Shown piece after piece: positions 45,177 through 55,089 of a stretch of DNA of 64,000 nucleotides. The notes under the pieces were generated by a model, which saw only the letters and a program-made list of their open reading frames with translations, searched no databases and was not told where the DNA came from. The stretch is from assembly GCA_001695595.3 (NCBI GenBank), contig MBPM02000032.1:724094-788093 (forward strand). Direction: 5' to 3'. Position 1 is the first letter of the stretch; each line of letters begins with the position of its first letter. This stretch comes from Plasmopara viticola (Eukaryota > Oomycota > Peronosporomycetes > Peronosporales > Peronosporaceae). Made by a program: the position numbers and the translations under genes.

Positions 45177-45492
45177 ATTGTATTACATTATCGCGTTGCC
45201 AAGTTATGCACGTGCTAGGCTCAGTCTGGCTAGTCCACGGCAAAGAGTGGTTTCCGCATACGTCGGGTCTCGTTCGGCGGGCAGTGCAGCCAGCACCGAG
45301 GTCGTGAGGGTCTTCCATTATTTTGTTTAGCTCTGACTTGGTAAGAGCCCAGGTGGCGCCCTGGTGCTGGAGACCGTCGCGTCGAGGGTGAGACTCGTTA
45401 GAGACCTGCAGATGCCCGAGAGCACCTGCCCGAAGCGCGCGAGCATTAAGCCCCCGCGCTTGGAAGGAGGGCGTCACCCCAACCTTTTCCAA
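45177..45492 (+). mobile_element. Short retroposon family S, copy 3
   Basis: About 316 bp, flanked by a 14-bp direct repeat with one mismatch (GACCCTTTTTAGTT at 45161-45174 and GACCCTTCTTAGTT at 45493-45506). The TATTG/TATTAC tail is at the left end, as in copies 2 and 4. Confidence 0.88.
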
Positions 45493-45535
45493 GACCCTTC
45501 TTAGTTATTGCGCAAAAAAGCTGTGTATACGACTG

Positions 45536-45650
45536 CGATCCCGCAACCTCAGGGACTTTTTCATCCACTAGATAATGATCTGGTACCCTCATCTCGGAAC
45601 CGCCGAAGGTCAGAGCCGAAAAAAGGCTTGATAATTTGGCGTCCGCCGCC
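45536..45650 (+). pseudogene. Effector leader scrap upstream of E8
   Basis: Plus-strand readings give CCTCAGGGACTTTTTCATCC (the SP-P-Q-G-T-F stretch after the signal peptide) and GGTACCCTCATCTCGGAACC (G-T-L-I-S-E-P) followed by a degenerate V-R-A-E-K-R in the dEER position. The signal peptide and modules are missing. A matching scrap lies upstream of E7. Confidence 0.6.
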
Positions 45651-45754
45651 TTTTCAGAGCAGATCAGCCCTCCGCAGCGTTTTTAGTACCACATGCTCCA
45701 TATCGATCCTTCTTCGCCGATTCGCAAAGGAAGACTCGGGATTCAATCCAGTAT

Positions 45755-45791
45755 TACCATTCCATTACTCATTTGGCCAGCAAGTCTACAC
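45755..45791 (+). promoter_or_regulatory. Core promoter block of E8
   Basis: TCCATTACTCATTTGGCCAG at 45761-45780, then CAAG, lies 12 bases before the ATG. Confidence 0.55.
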
Positions 45792-46876
45792 ATGCGTCTT
45801 TGCAGCCTAGCCGTCATCTTCCTTATCGCAAAAGCGATCGCTTCTTCGAATGCGACCGCGTCCCCTGCACCCCAAGGGACATTTCCATTAACTGAAGACC
45901 GCCCTGGTACCCTCGTCTCGAAACCGCCGAATGCAAGAGATGAAGAGAGGAATGGTGTCGAAGGTTCCGGTTTGGTAAATAAAATCGCCGCCTTGCTGAC
46001 CAAAAACACGCAGGCGGTTTGGAAACAAGACATTAACTCTCAGCTTGAGCTTCAGTCTGCTTGGTGGAAGCTGAATAAAGCGATTCCTTTCTTTGTACAC
46101 ACCGAGCTAGGGCTAGAGCTGGTCTGCGAGAACATTTTATCGAATCGTCGGTTTCGAGCTTGACGTGGATAGCTACAATTTGAAGCATCCCGAGAAGAAA
46201 GTGTCGATTAATAAAAAAGTTGCGAGAGAAATACGATGAACTTGCATTGTCGATAATGCTGGAACAGGCCAAGGGAGAGGTAGACACGTCACTTCAAGCT
46301 GTTGGCACCAAACTCCAATTTGAACAGATGTCGTTGTGGAAAGCCCATAAAGTCCCCTTAAACCAAATTTACAAGCAAACAGCGTTTTTCCGACTTTGCT
46401 TAACGGCCGTGCGAATGAAATCTGAAACAATTTCTTTACCAATTCCAACCCTGGTCGGCCAATGACGCTCTTCGATCAGCTGCTCCACACTTTCGAGGAC
46501 GAGAGTCTGTCTAAGCTGCTGATTGCTAAAATGGTCAGAGGATACAGCAGCGCAGGCGACAGACCTGCAACTCCAATTAGAAAAGGACTGGCTGCGTAGA
46601 GATGTGACGCCGAAGCTTGCTTTCGAACATTTGAAGCTTAACCTTACCCCATATAGTCTTCTCGAATAGCTTGAGCTCAAATCATGGATGAGGTATGCGA
46701 AAATGTATGAGAGAGAGACAGGGACTGACGTGACACTTAACGAGGTCATTGGTGGTTTCTTCAGCGCAGACAGGTTCAAGATTGTTATCGAAACAGCAAA
46801 GGCTGATGATAAAGAGGACTTGGCGAAGAACTTGGCGAGGTATATGGAGGAGAAGACGGCAGCTGCGCAAGCTTAG
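45792..46876 (+). pseudogene. E8: effector pseudogene, unit 2 counterpart of E7
   Basis: The start at 45792 gives an intact signal peptide, RPGTLVS, a perfect DEER and the first half of module 1 (AWWKLNKAIPFFVHTELGL), then stops at 46163. A small deletion there removes the second tryptophan of module 1. Further lesions are a one-base gain near 46215 in an A run, an 11-bp loss near 46375, and a frameshift near 46525. Modules 2-3 survive as pieces (46220-46465 and 46688-46876, with SWMRYAKMYERETGTDVT). The 124-residue product that remains would be a secreted leader plus half a module. Confidence 0.88.
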
Positions 46877-47202
46877 GCGTTGCCTATTGACAATTGTTTT
46901 GCGTTGTTGCAGATCAAACATTGTAAGACTGAAATATAGAGAAGTTGTTCGTATGACAGGGAAGTACGATTTTTGCCTTTTTTAGGCATCAGCGCGGCTG
47001 TAGTTGACAAAAAATCTTATCATGGGCAAAAATATCGATCTTGTCCTCTTCAAAAAGTCTACTAATTCGCCTTTATGTTTTTAGAGCAATTCAAGACTCT
47101 TCTCTATCGGTTTCCAAGATGGCTCCTTAATGCTGTTTCTTTGGACGCGAAGATTCACTTTCGGAGTTTGATCGACCCATTCAGAATGGACGCAAAAACA
47201 AT
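46877..47202. other. 3' flank of E8
   Basis: Colinear with 32526-32857 of unit 1. No gene is seen. Confidence 0.6.
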
Positions 47203-47528
47203 TGTATTGTATTGTATTACGTCATCGCGTTGCCAAGTTATGCACGTGCTAGGCTCAGTCTGGCTAGTCCACGGCATAGAGTGGTGTCCGCATACGTCGG
47301 GTCTCGTTCGGCGGGCAGTGCAGCCAGCACCGAGGTCGTGAGGGTCTTCCATTATTTTGTTTAGTTCTGACTTGGTAAGAGCCCAGGTGGCGCCCTGGTG
47401 CTGGAGACCGCGCGTCGAGGGTGAGACTCGTTAGAGACCTGCAGATGCCCGGGAGCACCTGCCCAAAGCGCGCGAGCATTTAGCTCCCGCGCTTGGAAGG
47501 AGGGCGTCGCACCAACCTTTTCCCTGAG
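47203..47528 (+). mobile_element. Short retroposon family S, copy 4
   Basis: About 326 bp, flanked by a perfect 11-bp repeat GCAAAAACAAT (47192-47202 and 47529-47539). The unit 1 position 32847-32857 is uninterrupted (GCAAAAACGAT). A two-base deletion (GACCGCGCG against GACCGTCGCG) distinguishes it from copies 2 and 3. Confidence 0.92.
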
Positions 47529-47559
47529 GCAAAAACAATGTATTAGCAAAATGGATCTA

Positions 47560-48300
47560 GTACTCCTGTACGTCACACGTCTCGACGTCTAGTGGCACAG
47601 TTATCTTTTAAAAAAAAAAGTGCGCTTCTCCGACGGTCATTCGCCAGACAACCGATCACTCAACGTGGAGGTGCGTCTATCATTCCCCCTTGTTTTAGGC
47701 ACCTCAACCTATGATTAAAACGATGTAATGGATTTCATTGCGAGGTGAATATGTGTGGTACACACCTTCTCACAGCGCGCCTTGGGTTATCGGATACCGC
47801 TAGCACCCACGTGCATCAGATGATGCCACAATAATTCCAGCACAGGCAGTTGGTGTATAACGGAGTAATCACTACTTGTGTAATCATGTGCAATATGAGT
47901 CTTCTAGCGCTTTGAGACTAAATGAGTTCATTCGAGTGACGGGGCCAATCCCATCACACTTTGAGTCTAAGGTTAAACCTCAGAGTACAGCTTCCATATA
48001 GGAGCGAGTAAAGCCTCGAGAAGCCCTTTGGATGCATTTACGAGCAACAGCGGGAACAATGACAATATTTCGAATTAATTGCAAATTTATGCAAGTTGCC
48101 CTACGTCATCTCTCGTCTCGAAGCACAAGGCCCGAGACTCAAAGTTACCAAGCCCAAGCATCGACTTAGACTTCTGTACGAGCTTCGTTTGCTTTACGCT
48201 CCCTTAGAGTCAACTCCACACAGCTCTTTTGCGAAAGCTGAGTTGGACTGCACCGGGTAGTACTTTGAATGGTTTCGTTCGACTCCTTGCGACTAAGGAA
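47560..48300 (-). repeat. Inverted arm at the left of Gypsy copy 3
   Basis: Nearly identical to 32881-33620, hence also the reverse complement of 35980-36785. It ends in the junction GAACATGCACCATCTGCACC shared with copy 2. Confidence 0.7.
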
Positions 48301-49760
48301 GAACATGCACCATCTGCACCCATCTGCGAAGACAGTGCTCGACAGGAGCGACTACCTCGATGCATCTGGGCTGCATTTGCACGAATGGTGGATGGTAAAA
48401 TATTGTCAATTTTCCCTCCAGAAGAGCAGAAAATGGCTGCCGTTTCATTCATGCATCGAGAGGCGATACACATCCGACAGCAAGCCGCAGCTCCTTCCGT
48501 TCAACGACGGGTCTCTTCGCACGAACTCGACGCCGCACCATACCGTGGTGGCGAGAATGAACTTCTTTTGTGATGGTTCGTCCAGTTGGACGCTGCTGTC
48601 GATGCTCGACACCCGATCGAAGTGGCTCAGCAATTAGCATTATCTAGGTCGAAGATCGGAGAACGTGAATAATTGGGAAGCTAGCGTTTGAGCTTCCAAA
48701 GTTCGAATTTTGAGCTAGATCTGCGCCAAGGCCAGTCGGACCTGCACAACAACAATAAACGTGCCCGATACTTGATGTTTAGCATCGTGAGCGAGCCGAT
48801 CGACCAAGCTACATAACTGGAGACGCTTTCCAAGGGTCTGATCGATACTTCGACCAAGACGCAACTACTTCGCGAGTATGGGCATGAGTGAGCGGAAGCA
48901 AGCATAAAACACTAATGTGTAAGGTTTTTGCTGTGGCAAGATGGGCCACGGAGCGAACGATGACCGCGTGCAGATTGACGAATGATCGCGCTGTCGTTCA
49001 ACATCGACTAGTATTGAGTACCCTCTTGGTTGTAGCGAAGTGGTTTAAACGGCAACGACCGGTAGGGGCGGGCGTGTCTACTGGCCAAGAGATAGTTTCT
49101 GCGATTATGCTGTGGGAATGGCTTGTGATGCCACAAGGGCTGGAAAATGCGCCTGCAATTCTCGTAGTTAACATTCTCCGTCCCACGCGAGACTTCGCTC
49201 CAAGCTTTTTTGACGACATTTCGTTTATAGCAAGGCTGAGCACAACCAACAGGACTTAGCGATTCATCTTCGAAACGATTTGGGATAATGCGAGATCATC
49301 AGCTCAACAATTGGCCCACGCCGAGCAACTACGGTCATGGTTGAGACTGGCTGATTGACGATCTCCGCGCGAAACTATGCTGGAATGCTTTAGCCAATGA
49401 CCCACCGGCTCAAGAAAGACACTGAGTGGAAGTGGGGGCTACAACAGCAGAATTTTGCTATTGAGAACATCAAAGCAATGTGTGCAAAGCCCTCGTGCTT
49501 GCTTCCCTAATTGTTTGCGACGCAAGCGACTTTGCAATCGGTTGTGCACTCATGCATTACGATGACAATGGTCATGAGAGTCTTTTCTAGTATCAATCGA
49601 GGCAACGGAAGCCACTCAAATGAAGTTGACCAGGTCAAGACTCGGAGTCTTGTCAAGCGCCGAGTGTAGTTTATTGGTGAAAATCGCATCGTGATCTCCA
49701 AATCTCATGCGTCACTGCGCACTGCAGTTAAGATCTCTCATTCATCCCAAAAAATGGCAA
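48300..49760 (+). mobile_element. Ty3/Gypsy retrotransposon remnant, copy 3 (Gag, RT, RNase H)
   Basis: Gag is at 48500-48890, where readings VQLDAAVDAR and RARYLMFSIVSEPIDQAT then LETLSKGLIDTSTKTQLLRE match oomycete Gypsy Gag. A knuckle reading CCGKMGHGAND follows near 48935. Reverse transcriptase at 49105-49260 reads LWEWLVMPQGLENAPA and RPTRDFAPSFFDDIS. RNase H at 49500-49740 has DASDFAIGCALMHYDDNGHE and ASLRTAVK. Protease and the first half of the reverse transcriptase are missing, and frames are broken. It keeps Gag, which copies 1 and 2 lack. Confidence 0.85.
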
Positions 49761-50171
49761 GGCGTATCTAAATTTTGCTGAGAACAATTTGTTGTAGATA
49801 TAACAATTTGGTTCAATAGGTGGAAAATGAGACGTTATAGTAAATATTTTGGTCGCCATTGCGTGGTGGAATTCAATACAATCGGCAGCAGCTGAAGTCT
49901 CATGACATTGAATTTTTGCGGCCCTTTTAATCACGTACAAGGACAAAGCTATAAAGTAGATAGAGGTCGTAAATTGTTTCAAAACTTAATAAATTATTAT
50001 TGAAGCAGTAGAGTCGGACGAAGGTACATAATATATCAATACTAAATATGGTAAGAAAATGATAAGTACTTTTTTGCTTTGATTAATGAATTAAACAGTT
50101 TTGTTCCAGCAAATGACAGGTGATATATTTTTCCGAATGAATACTTAGCACCCCCCTAAAACTGCAACAAC
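49761..50171. other. Gypsy 3' remnant and E9 3' flank
   Basis: TCCAATACAATCGGCAGCAG-like sequence at 49870 recurs at 54790 and, less well, at 20160 and 36830. AT-rich otherwise. No gene is seen. Confidence 0.5.
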
Positions 50172-51274
50172 TCAAACATGGTGGCCGATAAGTTGCGCGG
50201 CCTTTAATCCATTCGCCAAATTCTTTCCATAGTCAGTCGTTGCGGTGCTAATTATAAGCTCAATCTCGTCATCTTTGAAGAATGCCTTAATCATCTTGTC
50301 GAGGGTCACGTCCTTTGCTCTCCATTTTCGATACATTTCCGCATACTTCATCCATATTTCAACCTCGGGCCTATTGAGAAGATTCGTTGGGTGTCTGTCA
50401 AGCAATAAATGTTCAAACGCATGCTCCGGCTTCACACCAATCGTTAACCACAAATTTAGTAATTGGTTTTCAAGGTTTGACGCTAGCGCTGCTGGTTTCT
50501 CTGACTGCTTTGACAAGGTTATTAGCATAGGCAGACCTGTGTCACCGAAGTAGTGGTACAGCTGCTTAAATACCGTATCTGGTCCACCAGGAAGGTACTG
50601 TCTGACATAACTTTCCCAGATGTTCAGCGCAGGGTCCTCAAAAAAGTCCGACCTGTAAAAAGTTAAGTGCAAAATTCGTAAGAGTTCGCGTGCGTCAATT
50701 TGACGGGCTTTCCAAACCAACATCAACTCATTCTGCAGTTTCGAGGCGAATACTTGAAGTGACGTGCCTGCGTCTTCCTGTGCCCGATCCAGCATCATCA
50801 CCAGCTTATAATCACCGAATTGCGTCGACAACTTTGCCACAGTCGAGACTTTATTATTAGGATGCCCCAAATTGTAGCTTTCCACGTAATTGACCCACTC
50901 ATGAAACCGAGAATTCGACAGAATGTCCTCGCGAGCTTCAGCTCGGAAAAAACAAAGTGAGGATGCGCATTTGTCAGCCTCCATAAAGCTATTTTGAACT
51001 GAAGTTGAGAGTTCGCATCTTGTTTCCACACCGCTTGCATGCTTTTGGCCAGAAAGGTGGCAAATCTATGTCCCCAGCCGATACCTTCGATACCATTAAT
51101 CCTCTCTTCGTCTCTTGCATACGACAATTCCGAGGCGAAGGTACCAAATCGTTTTTCAGTTGATGGAGAAGTCCCAAGAGATGTGGGTGACGCTGTCGCA
51201 TTCGCAGAAGCGTTGATTCGTACGACACCGAGGAGAAGTGTTAGAAAGGCTGACGCAATGCTGCAAAGTCGCAT
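50172..51274 (-). pseudogene. E9: effector pseudogene with a single frameshift
   Basis: The start at 51274 (family leader MRLCSIA) is followed by a signal peptide, a degenerate KRFGTFAS in the RPGTL position and an intact DEER. In module 1, after the reading FSELKLA, about ten bases present in E10 are missing (near 50930). This shifts the frame and ends the product at 50798. The other frame is open without interruption from 51029 to 50172 and holds the rest of module 1 and modules 2-3, with W pairs around LVWKARQIDA/NIWESYVRQY and LNLWLTIGVKP/EIWMKYAEMY. It ends in GHHV. This is the least damaged of the pseudogenes and was probably lost recently. The open frame also extends upstream of 51274, but homology and the promoter favour 51274. 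Confidence 0.88.
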
Positions 51275-51283
51275 CTGTGAACT

Positions 51284-51330
51284 TGATAGCCGATTAAAAA
51301 CTGAAAGGGTTGTGCCAGTGAAATGCATTC
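51284..51330 (-). promoter_or_regulatory. Core promoter region of E9 (diverged)
   Basis: On the minus strand CCCTTTCAGTTTTTAATCGG then CTATCAAG takes the place of the TCATT..ATTTGGCCAGCAAG block, with an AATGCATTTCACTGGCACAA stretch upstream. The Inr core CATT is degraded to CAGT. Confidence 0.4.
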
Positions 51331-51949
51331 CTAGTCTCCATTTGCGTATCCACAAAAATGAGGAGCCATATGGTACATACAAGCCTGTATCCAAGCTGGG
51401 ACCATAAACGCTGCGGGGACTGATCTGCTTCAAAGTGCCGGTTCAGCTACTTAGCTGACGTCTGCTCAACATTTTGTGGTCTGGCTACAAATATACTGAA
51501 TGCAAATCATTAGCTACGACTTCATTGCCGCATATAGCAAATACGGCCCAAGCATTGGCTGCTATTGATCAGCTTCACTTACATCAACAGAAGTTTTAAA
51601 AAGAAGCCGGTGTGATTTCATCTTTGGCCTGGCAAACAACGATACAGCGAATTATTTAATGCTCACACAAATTACCCCAGTAAACTGGATTTTCCTCGTT
51701 CCTTGCAAAATTTGTCCGTGCATCGCCATTAATCATAAAGACAAACTAAAAATTAGTTATATTTATGACAAATAGACGAAAAGGCTTTATAAAGTATTGG
51801 CGAAGGTTAGGAATGTGCAGCAACAATACGAAATGAAGCTAGGTAACGACGGTGAAACAGTAACCTTTTCGCAAACGCCTTTATTTTGCCAGCGCGTATG
51901 TTTGTATAGCTATAAGTGCGCCTAAAATTTGCTTACAAGTTTATTGCGC
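51331..51949. other. Upstream region of E9 with module X (51790-51950)
   Basis: No gene. Module X is represented by GTAACGACGGTGAAACAGTA, CCAGCGCGTATG and TATAGCTATA. Positions 51540-51600 match 56715-56765 upstream of E10. Confidence 0.5.
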
Positions 51950-53470
51950 ATGTTCACATTGGGAACGTACCCCTTTTTCTGTTTTCTACATAAAGACAGA
52001 ATCGATACTATCGATATATATCGGTACATACAAATTGCAGACGCGTTCGATAGCTCGAAAGATGACCAACTTCACAGAGACACACACAAAAGCTGATCGA
52101 GGTCAATGTACGTCATTTTTTCATAAAAAAACTTATATTATACATTGACCAGGTCAAGTGCGCTGAATATTATATATTCCATCCTGCCACATCCTTTTAC
52201 AATAAGTTCCAGTGCCAGGATGATGGGCAATCCGAGCAAATTTAAGCACTCATGATGCACTCTTGCCATGACGCTTTCCTGCCACAGAATATCGGCATGA
52301 GAAGCGAGCACATGCTCGCTCAAACACAAGTCTTCTTATGTTGACAAAGTCACGCTACTTCCTACTTAAATGTATCATGTCCTAGTAACAAATCGGTTTT
52401 GTAAGGCTCAACTTGTTCAGGTGATACCGCTGATGAAGGGATTCATAGAAATACATATTGGTAATTCATTACCAGATATATTAGGGATTCTTTGCAAATC
52501 AAACACATACTTCGTGTCTTTTTAGCACGTTAAAGCAAGAGAGTGACTCTTTCTGTAGGCCGTATAAACACCACTTGCAATGCCATTAAGCTTATACGTT
52601 TTGAGCTTCGACGTAAACGTCTCGTTCAGCTCAAGTGAGAAAACATATTCGGGGCAAAAAAGAAGGCTTATTGACCTTCGAGCCATACCGGTCTCTACCT
52701 ATTTATAAAGCCGAGCGCTATTAACATTAACGTCTGCTTTAAACTCTCCCATTTTAGATATACGGCACCGCGCGCTGCTTAATAAGCAGCCTGCGCTGCT
52801 GTTTTCCATCTTAAGAGATCGACGCTTCTAACGAGAGTTGTCGTGTCGCAACTGGTTCGGTATCATCATACGACATGCTGACGTCCAGCAATGCAGCAGT
52901 ACGACGCAGAACCCTGCTTTGAAAAATTCGTTCACCCTTAGACGGAGTAAAATGCAGCACTATGGATGTCTCGGCTTTTGACCGACTAAACCAGTATGAC
53001 GTGCAAATACGTTCTCCGCGAAAATTGTATCTCAGTGGATCTACGTGTATGATCAGCGCTTCATCCGTAATACCTTAGCCTATAGCCAACTATACCTCCA
53101 TAGTAATCAGTGTATGGACTAGGGCTTCCTCTAGACGTCCTGGCTGTGAGACAACCACATTGCTTACGGTGCACCGCCAAGGATAGCCTTTTGAAGCATG
53201 TACTCAGTATCTCAAATGTCACTGCGCACGTAGTGGTAGGGACATCGCTCATCCAACTTTAGCTTAAAGGAGCCCATGCCACTCATGGCGGGCAGCGAGT
53301 GCTTCTTTAGAAGAGCGTTGCTTCGTATTCTACGAGCCACTCTCACGCTCAACCCAAAAAGCATCGCTTCAAACACTTGTCCTCGTCACCACTGGTGTCC
53401 ACCTCTGTGCTTCCAATTCTCAGTACAATAAATTTCGCACCAATAGCGCTTCTGCTTTCTTGCTTTGGTT
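51950..53470 (-). repeat. Repeat R, inverted copy g
   Basis: It matches copies c and e in the same orientation and extends further. On the minus strand near 53400 it includes the acidic TEVDTSGDEDKC reading seen at the start of the R open frames, which shows that the acidic segment belongs to R. Confidence 0.65.
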
Positions 53471-54499
53471 TGTCTATTACTTACCAAAGGGGCACAGGGA
53501 AAAAGACGAATGGAAAAAAAAACTCAGGGTGAAAGAGCATTGACGCGGCGGAATGCGAAGCAAACATGCTGTTTGCGTCCAAAATTAACCAAACAGCGCT
53601 CGATACTACCGAACTCGAAATAACGCTTTGGCTATATTATTAGGTATCTGATTACAGAATTCTTAATTATGTCTCTAAGTCAACAATAAAACTATCAATT
53701 TGATGTCCTAAACGAGCCTTAGCATATGGTAGATACTTTCGGCGGTAAGCGATACAACTAATTTGATCAATACCCATGAGTCATTAAGTATCGTCCATCC
53801 TTTTGTAAATTTTAAAGATCTTTGCAGCATTAAAATATCGGGCTTGCTCGCGTGATTTGAGCTATTGAACCCAAAGCTTTTAAGTGCTAGACCTCAACGA
53901 CTTGTAACTTCATCATAACGCTCGATAGAGTTCGTAGATATCCGTAAGTCTAGTGTAGATCACAGGCGTATAGTAAAACTTTTGGATACATTTGATATCG
54001 TGTTTTAAATTACGCGCATATCTACCCTAGGATGTGCTGGAATAATATATCTTGTTAGCGAAGTGTCGCTCAAAGATATCTAGTCCTTGTGACGTACAAA
54101 GCAGATGAACATGCTGCTTGGCGCCTATTTACCGGGTACGTCCAGTTAAAGACTTTGTCGGATTTTCTAACGAGAAAGTGATTGGATCTTTACTTTACTG
54201 GGCTATGGGCGAGTCACATAGCCCTAAACACTGCGTTGGCGACTTCGGTCACTGGACCCACCCAAAACTTGCTGAGTTTGTCATTTTTGGTCGCACCCGC
54301 ATTCTCCTAGATCTCACTTTTTGGTGACCTCATTAACGCAGGCACCCTAGGTCTAGACTATGCTCCTGATGAAGAAAGCCTTTCCTGTATTGCATGATGT
54401 ATATTGCATGACCAGTACGAGTCTAAACCCTTTTAAGCGCGCTCCCGAGTGATAAAATAAATCGGAAGATTACTGATAGCCAAATCTATCTTGGTTGCC
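53471..54499. other. Spacer, nothing recognised
   Basis: AT-rich. An isolated 69-codon plus-strand frame (54118-54327) shows no domain and no second copy in the window. Confidence 0.5.
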
Positions 54500-54835
54500 C
54501 AAACGGGTGAAAATTGAATGAGTGTGCGCCTAAGTATTTGCGGCACTCCTCGCTATACTCATCGTCCAAATGTGGAGGTGCTTATGGACAACCGATTTAG
54601 GAAGAAAGATAGGCGCACTCCACGGTGAAGTGAAAGGCTTTTTCAAGGCCTTAGCAGCTCTCTGGCGAATGAGCTTTGTAGAAGCACCGTTGTAAAAAAA
54701 CACAACTGCTTGCCACATATTTTCGGTCTCACCAGACGTCAATAGATGAAAATGAGACTTTACGGTGAAACGTTTTGTGCTATTGGAATCCAATACAATC
54801 GGCAGCAGCTGGAGTCTTATGGTGACAATATCGAT
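54500..54835 (+). repeat. Gypsy-related right-end remnant
   Basis: It matches 19600-19808 and 36600-36770, including CTGGCGAAT, CACATATTTTCGGTCTCACC and the flanking CAATACAATCGGCAGCAGCT. No polymerase sequence accompanies it. Confidence 0.6.
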
Positions 54836-55089
54836 CGTGCTTGGAATTTGGCACTTTAAACCTAAATCAAAAGTCTTTTGGAAACAAAGCTATGAACTAG
54901 ATAGAGGTGTAAATTGTCACAAAACTCCTTAAATTAACGAATCAGTAGACTCCTAAAAAGCGGATAAAGTTGACATAAGAAATAATTTACCGATACTAAA
55001 TTTAGTACGATAAAAGTATTACATGACAAGATTTTTTTGACTTCAGTTAATGTATTAAACAGTCTTGTTCCCCCTAAAACTGCAACAAC
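54836..55089. other. 3' flank of E10
   Basis: AT-rich. The last 40 bases (CCCCTAAAACTGCAACAACT) equal the 3' flank of E9, which marks E9 and E10 as close paralogues. Confidence 0.5.

Noticed and set aside
45177..47528. Possible CRISPR-like or satellite array from repeated GC-rich blocks
   Set aside because: The copies are dispersed, about 320 bp long and flanked by target duplications, which is retroposon behaviour. This is eukaryotic DNA.
53471..54499. Possible gene at 54118-54327 (69 codons)
   Set aside because: No signal peptide, no domain, no second copy and no neighbouring coding continuation.
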